A stretch of DNA of 64,000 nt, taken from Cinclus cinclus (Eukaryota; Chordata; Aves; Passeriformes; Cinclidae). This document shows positions 52,401 through 63,100 of the stretch, piece by piece. The notes under the pieces are model-generated. The model worked only from the letters and a program-made list of their open reading frames with translations. It did not search any database and was not told the DNA's origin. Position numbers and translations under genes: made by a program. Location of the stretch: contig NC_085051.1 in NCBI RefSeq assembly GCF_963662255.1, positions 52,615,101-52,679,100 on the forward strand, written 5' to 3'. Numbering within the stretch: the stretch's first letter is position 1; each line of letters opens with the position of its first letter.

Positions 52401-55400
52401 GCATCCCTTCTGTAAAAGCCAGCCTCCAAATCACAACCTGCTTCTTTCTTGCAAATGCATTTTTCAGCTTAAGGCTCAAACCTCCCTCAACCTAAAAGCA
52501 GAAAGAAAATATTTCAGGTGAAACAATACCTCTCATTTCCCTGCAAACCACCCCTCAGGAGGAAATGGTTGCATAGGCGTGTGCAGCCTCTGATCATGTC
52601 TTTGCCTCATCCATCATCATTGATGCTGTTAGAAATACCAAGTCTCTCTGCTACAATACATCACTGCAGCTCTGGGGTCTCCTCCACCCACACAGGCTGA
52701 GATCTCAAATGAAACCTGCAGAAAGGGAGTGAGTGACAGCGTGCCCCACGAGGGCTGTTCCAGTTGGGTTGCTGAGGCTGAGAGGGGGCATCAGCTTTCT
52801 GAATATGCCTCATAGTAGTATTCCCCTGGAGCCTCAGCAATGAGTTTTTCTCCTGGCCTTTGGAGCTGATGAAAACCTTGGTGCTGTGGAGGGAATTGCA
52901 GAATGCCCCCAAACCACTCTCTCTGCCCCTCACCTCTGCCAAGCAGCACTGCACCTCTGGAGACTTACACTGGTACTGGGCTGTTATTGAAGGAAAAGAA
53001 ATAAGAAAGAAGACAACAAATATGAGCAAAAGACACACAGATGAGATGAGGGATCAAATAAACCCCAAACCAAATATTCCAAAGGGTCAGGAGGCAAAGC
53101 AGCAGTTCAAAGTCTTACTGAGGCTAGTGGGTGCAGGGCATTAGGGAGCTGTTAGACAGCAACACCCTTACAGATTTTAATGCACCTACAACTTGACAGA
53201 ACACTTTCCAAAAGCCATAATTGAAGAAAAATGGTAAACAACTGCAAAACCTAGTACATTTTTAAATTCCCATGACCTTCTGTGAATAGACACCTAGAAA
53301 CATCATTGCCCTGATGGCATTTCCAGGAACAGGAGTGTTCCTTGAGAGCTGCTACTAGGAGAGAGCACCGGAAAGGACTGTAGGGAGAGAGGTAACCTAG
53401 ACTGTGGGATTCAGAGCTCCCTCAGGATTGTGTTTATCAGCATCCCAGCAGCCCTGCTGCTAGCTGGGTTTTGGGGTAGTTGACAGCCCCCAGAAAGACC
53501 CAGATCAGATCCCATCCATGCTGGACCTGCTGCCTGGCAGCACCCCAGTCACAGTGACCCTATCTGTACAAACCCACACCATGTAAATATTTTGTGGATG
53601 AGGCAATTAAAATCTGGATGGAAAGAGTTTAGCTGGACTTTGTGTCCAAAGGGGCTTTCCACCCCTCAACCTGCACCTGAATAAATAGCTCACTCCTTTG
53701 TTCACGTTGTCAACCTGCCAGGTGGCAGAAGCATTATCAGTAATGGTTTTCCCCAGTACAGCAGGGCAGTCTCTGGCTTACACGACTTTGAAGAGCCCAA
53801 GGACAGAAAGCTCAGCACTGCACTGCCTGGCTGAGGGAGGCTTCAGGAAGGACTCCCCCTGAACCATGGGGCAGCCACAAAGGATGCTCTGCCCAGTCCT
53901 ATCTCTCCATCAGGCCAATTTCACACCAAGTCCATGCTGCCATTCTTCTGTTTAATATGATCATAATTATTCCCGTACCACACACTTTCCATGTCCTGGA
54001 CACACAGTCTGTCCTAGAGGTAGAGAAGACTGTTATCCTCCGTTCTCTCCCTCTGCTCTCTGCACAGCACAAAGTTCAAATGTCATTTATTACATCTATC
54101 CATCACTCACTCCTTTCATGTCCCTTTTCACACAGACAGGTGACATGCTGGCAGCTCTTAAAGCAAAGAAGTACTCACTGCCCATGGCATGGTGGCACCT
54201 CCAATTTACCCCTCTTGCTTTACAACAGAATCTTGGACACCTAGCAGCCTGCCTTGCCTCTGTCTGGGAACTAAAGGAGCCCCAGGGTTAAATCTTTTTA
54301 CACAACTCAGTGACACACCAAGTGACTGTGTTTAATGCTGTTTAAACCTCGAAGGCTCCTTTGTTCATGCTCTTTTGCTTTGAGTTGGCTCCAAGGTTCC
54401 CAAATGCTCCTCTGAGAATGGAGGGATCCAGGGCTAGCAACCCTATGGAAATAAGTGCCCACAAGGCAAAGTGAGGATGTGAATATATAAATATTTAACC
54501 AGGAGACACATTACTCCCTGTCCCTCACCCACGTCTGGCAATCATTACTGGGACCAAGCCACCTGTGACCTGCAGAAACAGGGCAAAAGGGACTGAAATG
54601 CAGCCATCTCACACAGCAGCACTGTGGCTGTTTTTGAAATCCCCTACCAGTAGTGAGGGGCTTCAGCCCATCAGGACAGGACCTCCTCCTGAAATCCTCC
54701 TTTCCCTCATTGCCCCAGGCCACCTCAAGGTGGCAGTTCACCCCATCATAGAACCTCTGGTTCAAGGCCCCATCTCCACTTATAGGGTAATGATTAACCT
54801 GGATTTTTCCCCCCACCTCTTCTTTTAAATGCTCAGACATAGTGAAAGTGAAACAGTGTGGACTCTTTTCCAGAGATTAAATAGTTGAAGGTGCTGGAGC
54901 TCTTGGCCAGGTGTGGACGGGCCTTTTTTTCCACTTTTAAAAGCCCTTTTCAGAGGGTAAAGGAGGATGGAGAGCTGCACCCTTCCCAGAGGGAGCCCCT
55001 CAGCCAGCGCATGTGTGAGGGATAGTGCCCCAGTCAGCTGAGGTGGGTGAGCTGGCCCAGACCTCTGTCCTGCAGAGCTGCTCACCTGCCACTGCATCTG
55101 CACTGGACTTCCTGCATCATAGAGCTGCTCTCATTTTCTGTGGATCACACCTGTGCTATCCCAACTTGCTGCCGAGGGGATCACTTCAGTCAGTACTGGG
55201 GTATGTATTCCTTTCCTTTCTCATGGGCTCACACCTTTTATTCCTTTTCCCCTGGTTCTCTCTGCCATATAGGTCACCCCTCTGACCATTGCTGCTGCGG
55301 TGCTCTGCACTGTCTGAAGAACCCCCATGCATAGTCTGAGCTGAGATCTCAGCCTTCTTTCACTGACATCCCTGGGCAGTGGGATGCCCTCCTCTCCCTC

Positions 55401-56742
55401 CTAGCCTCTGTATGGGCTGTGATAGGTGAGTTCCTGAGCAAGGCAGTGAATGGTTAAACACTTCCTCCCATGAGAGCATGTGAGGCAGAGTCTGAGCCCC
55501 ACGGGGCTAGCAGCTCAACAAACCCACGGGAAGATGCCATCCCTGCAGTTCACAGCCTGTGAAATAACCATGCACAAGGGAGCAAAACTCTGACTGAGGA
55601 AGGATGAGATCTATTTCCAGAGTCCCAACATGTCTATTGATTGTAATAATTTTTCAATCTCTGGCTTCTGTGGGCTGGACAGACCCAAGACAGGCAGTTT
55701 CTGTGTCACCTCAAGAATAGCTGTTTCTAATCATTTGAACTGTTCACTCAGCTGCCTTACGCTCGCTCTAGAGAAACATGGCATTTTTCCTCCTTAAGGC
55801 ACTGCAGTGTACAATGGCTCTGTGAACTGGCTGTATTAGCTGGTGGTCTTTGCAAGGGAGGAAAGGCAAAACCTCTCTCCTCCCTCTTGCCAAACACCTG
55901 GGCCAGTCCTCAGGGTGGGCAGGGGGGAGTTTGTCTGCAGCAGGGTAGGAGCTGAGCAAGTGCAGAGGCTGTGGCTGCAGCCCAGCAGCACTGACAGGAG
56001 CACTTCTGCCAAAATCTGGAATCTCCTGCAGCATCCCCTGTGGCTTGTGCAGAGAGGTTCTTTTGACCTTGGAGATACCTATCCTTGGCATGTTGGGATG
56101 CAGTGCTCTGAGTCAGGATGAGTGATGTGAACCCTTCCTGCCTTGTACTGCCTCCTGTGCTGTAACCATGACGATTCAGAGTGCAGAGATAGCTGTGGCT
56201 TTGGTGGAAGGGGCTGGAGCAGAGCTCAGCCACCTGCTGGGAACCACTCACCCCTGAGCCACCTCCAGCAGCAGCAGCAGCAGCTCAGGGTTTGAGAAGG
56301 GCAGAAGTATCAACAAAACCCAAAGTTGCCATATTCACATCAGAAAGTGGAAATAACTCAGTGAGATTCAGGAAGATTATTATTCCTGCATGGCTGGAAA
56401 TCCACCTAGAAGAGTGGAAAGTAATCTGGTTACCCACTGAAACAGAATGTTTACACAGATTTCAACATCTCTGACATCTCATGATTCCTTGGTGCTGGAG
56501 AAATAGTTGCCACTTGACTGTTTTATGGAGTTAAGTAAAATTTTCCAGAGCACCTGGTGCAGGTTAGTGTTTGCTGTCTGTGGGTAGAGAGATTGTTCAG
56601 CAGCTACAGGCTACATCTTACTCTGTCCTTGTATTTAGGTACAGGAAAGGAATGGGCCTGATTTTCAGTCCAGGAATGGCTTTGGAAACACAGTAATACC
56701 TTGGTAAAGATATCTCTAATTCTGCTGTTTCATGCATTTTAG
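49422..56742. other. No coding exon recognised; possible 5' intron of the SEC6-like gene
   Basis: If the CpG island at 48.5-49.4 kb is the promoter of the downstream gene, this 7.3 kb is its first intron. It starts GTAAGA and ends with an AG at 56741-56742. AT-rich sequence at 50,270-50,520 and the CAG repeat at 56,266 are the only structures noted. Confidence 0.4.
56266..56283. repeat. (CAG)6 microsatellite
   Basis: Six CAG units, about 460 bp upstream of the inferred first coding exon boundary of the SEC6-like gene. It lies outside any supported exon. Confidence 0.95.
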
Positions 56743-57133
56743 TGATTGCCACCAACCTGTTTGTTAAACCTCCTGTTAAAAGACAAGATAAATAGAAATA
56801 TGGAGTTAGACACAAGGAGTGTGACCTCAGAACCAGCCTCTCCAATGAACAGTCCAGAGAAGGAAAGAATGGAAATCTCCTCTGAACTGAGCAGCCCAGA
56901 TTCGCAGAGCAGGGACAGTGGGTTCTTTGAAAGAGGCATTAAAACAATGTTTAGCATCCGGAAATCAAAACGAAGTCTGAAAAAAGAGAGAGGGAAAGAA
57001 GCTACTGGCACTTGGAATGCAAAAAGACTTCTGCAAACACTCAGGAGCTACGAGGAGAACAAACCCACAATTGGTAATAGCGTGGAGAAGATTGTTGAAA
57101 TATGTAAGCCCATTGAAGCAAAACCTCTTTCAG
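56743..57133 (+). CDS. First coding exon of the SEC6/EXOC3-like gene (CDS part 56800-57133)
   Basis: The coding part starts at ATG 56800, with A at -3 and G at +4, a good initiation context. The frame upstream is closed by TGA at 56743, directly after a pyrimidine-containing tract ending in AG (56741-56742), so the exon most likely begins there with about 57 nt of 5' UTR. This acceptor is inferred. The exon ends at 57133 with donor CAG|GTAAGA and leaves phase 1 (111 codons plus one base). The 111 residues are rich in Ser, Pro, Glu and Lys (MELDTRSVTS at the start, repeated SP pairs, then DSGFFERGIKTMF followed by a basic stretch RKSKRSLKKERGK at 54-66). This matches the general layout of family members with a disordered, basic N-terminus before the SEC6 fold; in TNFAIP2 such a basic region binds acidic lipids. 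A lipid-binding role here is inference. A frame continues past the donor to 57261, which is intron read-through and should not be counted. Confidence 0.75.
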
Positions 57134-60100
57134 GTAAGAAAAAACCACCAGTGCCATTTTCTTGGCAGAATAAATGTAACAATAATTTACAGTGTGCAAG
57201 GCTTGGGCCCAACAGAGGTGCTAAAGAACTGGGCATCCCTTCACAAGGGAGAGGCAACTGACTTGCTGGGTGTTACCTGGCCTAGCCTGGGCAAGGCTCT
57301 GCCACTGAACATGCTGCCCTGTGGCCTCCTCTAGCCAAAGCAGCAGCCTACCTATCAACCTGTCAGTGTGATATCACACATATCAGTCACCAAACTGCTG
57401 AGCACACTGTGGGAACTGCTGGTCTCACATACCTACAAGTGCAGTCTGCTATTGCCTGCATTGCCATTCTGGACAATTTCTGCTCTTCAGCTCTCAGACT
57501 GATGGTCCTCCAAATGTGCTCTGTAGGGTGATGCAAGGCCCAAGGGGGAACAAAGTTGGCTTGGCTATGATCTGGTTTGGAAGCTCCACTTTGGTTCCTG
57601 ATCTTAGAGATCACCTTGCAAAGAGATTTCCACAGATATTTTGCTCTCTTGCATTGACTTTCTGCCTGTCCTCACAACAACAGTGCTGCAAGTATTTGAT
57701 TTTTGTCTTCCTCAGGCTGGCTACTCTCACATGTTTTGTCAGCATTTTATAGATAGATCTCAGACACATTATAACAATTCCCTTTCCCCAGGTGTGAGCA
57801 GACTGCACTGACTTTGATCATGGTTTGAGCACGGATGTTCTCCACCTGCTCAAAGCAGAGGTGCTACAATGCATTCACCTGGAGATAGACTGAGGCAAAA
57901 CAACATGACTTGGCCTTTCCTCAGTCTAAATTTCTAGAAAGAAATTATCTGTGTACTACATAGGGTACTACAGAGATCAGATGGATGGGCTGACACTGCT
58001 TCACTGCTGTAATGTGCTCTACTATGCTGGGAAGTGATTTGCTGCTTTACATTGATAAATTGTGAGCTTCATAAGCTGGATCTGAGCCCATCTCATAAGC
58101 TTTGCTAGTCTGGTCTCCAAGGGTTAGAGATGAGGGGTGGCAGAAAATGTTATCACAAGCTTTCTGATCTCCTGAAATAAACAAGCTGAGAAATTGCACG
58201 AATAAGGCCCATTCTCTGCCCAACAGTTTGTGTTTGGCCTGGACTAGAGCTGCTCTGTCAGAAACACATCCCATCCTGAGATAATATGGCAAGTGATGGA
58301 GATTCCACCACGTGCACCATTAAGCTGCATAATAGTTAATTGCCTTTCGATTGTCTTCCTTCAACCACCAGCTGGCTGATCTTGTATTGCTGAATTAAAG
58401 ATCCATTTAGCACCCAACATCACCTCCCTGAATAATTATCATAGATGGTGATTAAACGGTGTTTTCTCACTTTGATAAACAGAACAGAATGTATTCCTCT
58501 AGTCTCTCACTGCAAGCATTTGTGTAAACACAGGTTTTATATGAATTTATCTAGAACAGACTAAGTTAATTGGTAGAATTTCCCACCCTTCTGAGCACAG
58601 AAGCACCTGTAGCACCATATAGGCACTCAAAGATCTATGTGTTCTGTGATGCATCAATAGTTTGATTATTTGGCTTGTTTCTGTCTTCATTCGGGTATTC
58701 TTATGCTACAAAGATTAGTTGGTACATATGGTATGAACCTTCTGTGCAGACAAGCCAAAGGGCAGAAATTATGTGCTGTGAATCAGTCCTTCTTTGAGTG
58801 CTCTCCAATTTTTCCATATAATTTTGTATGTGTATGTCCCGGAAGCAGTGGCCACACATGCTTAAAAGTTACCCTTCCCCTTCTCATCAATATTTTTCTT
58901 ATGCCTAGTATCAGAGTGGGATTTCCTGTTCAAAGCATCTGTTACAACGCTGGAGACAGTGAGAGCCTCCTGGGGTCTCTCAAAAGCTAACAGTGCTCTG
59001 GATCTCCTCAACACACGGCAAATACTTCTTATCTTACTAGCAAACAGGCAGTGGTTCTTGCACAAGCAAGACTTTACAAAACAAATGGGAAACTCACAAT
59101 ATCTCAGCCACTTTGGGGGTAGCGTATTGGGTGACTTCCCCCCAGCCAACACTAGCCAGTTCTGGCAGTAGGTGCCAAAAGCAAAGGAGGTGGAGAAGAC
59201 CCACACAAGACCTGAGCACCAGAAGCACCACTAATCTACAGGTTTAGATGCCCCTACAATGCCCACACCTCTCCAAACCACTAAGGGACAGCAGTGCTCA
59301 GCACGCGGGGAAAAAACATCACTGGTGCGAGGCTGTGCTTGGCACCTGACTTTGGGCTTACATACAGGAGGCTCTCAGGGCCCTGGTATCTCTGAGGTCA
59401 TGCTTGTGGGTAGGCTGGGACATATATAACCATTCAGAGAGATATCTGACCCAAGAGCTCAGGACACCCAAAGATATCTGTCCTGCTGTGCTCCCTCCCA
59501 CTACCCCAGCCAGAGCCCTTGGCATTGTCCCTGCCCTCTTGGGCTACTTTTCAGATGCCCTTTCATCCAGAGATGCCTGAGCTGGGCTACACCACCATGG
59601 CCAACACAGCAGCAGAGCTGTGCTGAGCACAGTGGTATGCAGGGAAGCAAGGACATCCATGCTAAAGGAAATCCTGCCAGTAAGGTATATCCTGAACCAT
59701 TCCTGCTGCCTGTTCCACCTCATCTCCACACCAGCAGAGGGGCAGAGCCAGAGGCACTTTTAGGCAGCCTAAGCCTCCAGTGTCCCTCTACAGCCTCACC
59801 AGCCATTGCTTGAGGCCTCCCTGCAGGGATATCAGCAGGGCTTTTGATATTTCCTGTCTCTGTAACCAGCTGTTTAGGGATGTGGCTCAATTTGCAGTGA
59901 TTGCTTTCCCACTGTTTTCCTCTCCTGTGTCAGACAGGAGCTGGAGAGATCAGGGAGGCCCGGGGACAGTCTCAGAGGCACTGCTGGGACCTGACTACTC
60001 TGAACAGCCCCCTGAAATTCTCCCTGTTGGACACCTTGTCCTATTACCAACCTATCAGTGGCCTAACGCCTGCTTTGTCCCAACCCCTTCCCACCTGTTT

Positions 60101-63100
60101 ATGCAGTAATGGAAATTAATGAACTTATTCAGAAAAGACAACTTTTGGAAGCGTTTGCAAGTATCAAGTTAATGGAAGATGAGACTATCTCTGAACGGGA
60201 TTCTGAGAAATACAGTGATAACCCCCAGGAGTTTGTACGGAAATCCAAGGATGTGGATTTGCTTTATAACTCCATTGCAAACGCAATCCAGTCCATAGTG
60301 GAGGGAACACTGGAGGATCCCACTTTACAGCATACCATGCTGACCTCCATGGTGATTTTAATTGCCCGTGAAGAAGCAGCTCATCCCAACACAGACAATG
60401 ATGCTCGTCCTGGATCAGATTTGCTCGGCAGGCCCAGAAAGTGGAGGGAGCAATGGAGGGAAGCTATCAACGAGAGTGCAAGAAAAAGAGTCCTGAAGGC
60501 ACCCATGGCATCAAAGGAAGAAGCAACTTCTTGGCTTGATCTCCACTTGCATTTCCTCCAGGAACACCTGAGGGAAGATTTACTGAAAATCAAGTCATCA
60601 GTAAAAAAATGCTATCCAGAGGAGTACCATGTGTGTGACACATATGTGGAAGCTTTTCACAATGCCATTGCCTCACATTTGCAAGAACTCTCCCAGGAAC
60701 CACTGGACTTCCACGAGCTCTACACCTTGCTTGACTGGGTGGCCAACACCTACCACAGGTGAGCTGCTGTGTATGCCACAGTGCCTCTGCCTCCGCCAGG
60801 GAGCCATGGGGCTGTGGGGTACTCCAAAAGCACCAAGCCATTCTCAGTTTTCCAAGCAAGCAAGATACAGTGACTACAGTGGAGCCACATAGCAAACCTA
60901 TTAATAGGTGGGGGCAAAGGCCTGTGCATATAAAGCACTTGCTGCTTTTTACAGATCTACATCACCCTGTTTTCCTCTCCTTCTCCCACTTGCTGTTTCC
61001 ACATGCCAGGAAGCTCCTCCCTGCATTTGATAAACCTGCTCTGATAAACCTGCTCCTTTCTGCATATATTTTGCAAGATCCAACAGCTGTTCAGTGACTT
61101 TTCCAGGCACAGGCAGGGGGTTGTGAGGGAGGTCTTCTTCCTGTTTAATTAAAATTGTGATGCATTTGGAAATTGGCCATGTTAACCCCCATGCATGGGC
61201 CAGAGTCTTAAAGTCTTAAAGAGGAGTCAAGACATCATTGAGAGTAATTAAGACACATGAAAACAAAGGCTCTGTCTCAGATGCGTCCGCTGGTTGAATG
61301 GGAGGGATTTAAGACATAGCTCCTTCCAGTTCAGAGGTCTGGAAAATAAGCATGTGAAACAGTTATATCAAAGAAAAATTGTGGCTTTCCTGGTAGCTGG
61401 CATCCAGGTATGGCCTGAATCAGATGTTCAAGGAATGGACAAACACAAACCCATTGGCAGCCCTCAAATAAAACAAAGAAGGATCAAAGGCAGGAGTATC
61501 AGCACTTAGCCAAGCAGTGGGTTAAAATGGCCAGAAAGGGGACATGACACAGCAGAGCAAGCAGCAGCACACTGTTGCCCAGAACACCCCTAGCCTGGGT
61601 TAGCTTTTGGGTAAGAAACATTTGCACTGCAGGGGTTCTTTGTTTGGAATAGCCCTCAACAGGTTTCTCCTGTGAACTTACCCAGTTCTGCTCTTAAAAC
61701 CCTACCTAGAGTGTGGTGACCATAATGATGTATGTAATCCCCTCATTCACAAATCCCTGCAGATCTCATCTGAAGAAAGATTCCTGCATGACTCCACCCT
61801 GGCAGGGTGGAGAGCAGGAGACAGAAATGAGCTTGAGCAGCCAAGTTCTATACCAAAGAAAAGTGCCCCTGACACATTTCTCCAAATTGCTGTGAAGGGG
61901 TTTGTTGAGAGTTTGCAGTTGTTTTGGGCATTGCTTCCAATCATCTGGCTGTTCTGTGCTGTTTCCATTTGATTTTCCCATTCAAAAAAATTTCATTGTC
62001 TCTTGGAATAAATAATGAAAAAGGAGGAGATTGACTGACCCAAACTCATTATTGATGTTACAATTCAAACAAATGGAAAAAAAAAAAAAAAAGGTGGGAA
62101 TGAGTCCCTTGAGTACATATTTGAGACTGTCCTTTCAGTTGTGGAGGAGAGTCCATATTTAAATCTGTGTTGTCCTTTAGAATGAGCAGCAGGCTCTGGC
62201 AGCAGCTGGGTTATGCAATGCTCCCTGTGTGGACATGTTCCTCTCTGGGAAATCTGAACCATGACCATGGAAGCATTGACTCCAGGACACTGTCAGCAGA
62301 CTGAACTTATTTTCTGCTGAGCAGTCACTCTGCAGCAGTTTGACCTTGTACAGTACAGTCCTCACTTGTTTCTGAACCTAACTGTGGGCACAGTGCTGGT
62401 GTGGCAATGGGAACCCTTTTTTGGTGCCTGAGCAAATGTACAGGCTGTGTATAGGGCATTGCAGCTGTGTTCTCCAATTAACAAGGTGACAGCTCCAAAC
62501 TTAGGCCCCACCTTCATCAAGTGCATAAATATTTTCCTTCTTTTTTCCACCTTCACTGCCCTGCAAGATGCAGTGCCTCCACAGTCTGTGGCAGGTTGCA
62601 GGAGTAGTACATTCAATTGTACAGGCTAATAATATTTTTCCTGCCCAGAGAGAGGAACACAGGCACTCCCTCCCTTCCCCTGCTTCCGTGCTAATCAGCT
62701 GGCCTGATTACATGTCAGTCCGGAGGAAAGTGAGCAGCAAAGTCTGGTGTCAGCTGAGCCCTCTTTGGAGTCAGACTCTGTAGCTGCCGGTCCACCCACC
62801 ACTTCCATCTGCAGGGGAACGTGGCTCGTGTCCCAGGCATGGGAGTGCCTTCCAGGTCCTGCTCTGCCACCTCCCCTGGATCAGGACAAGGCACAGAGAC
62901 AAATCACAGGCTGACATGAACTGTGAGATGACACTGCAGAGGAGGCAGGGAGATGGGCTAACTCCAAAGCAACGCGCTACTACAGAATTACCCTGAAAGG
63001 CATTTTGCAAGCTTCTAGTCGAATGAATCAGCTTCACGTTGTTTATTTTAAAAAGTAAATTCTCATAGCACTTTTCATGTCCAAACAACTCAGAAGTCTC

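Noticed and set aside
57134..57261. Extension of the first coding exon frame past the donor
   Set aside because: A strong donor (CAG|GTAAGA) and perfect phase match to the next exon show this is intron read-through.
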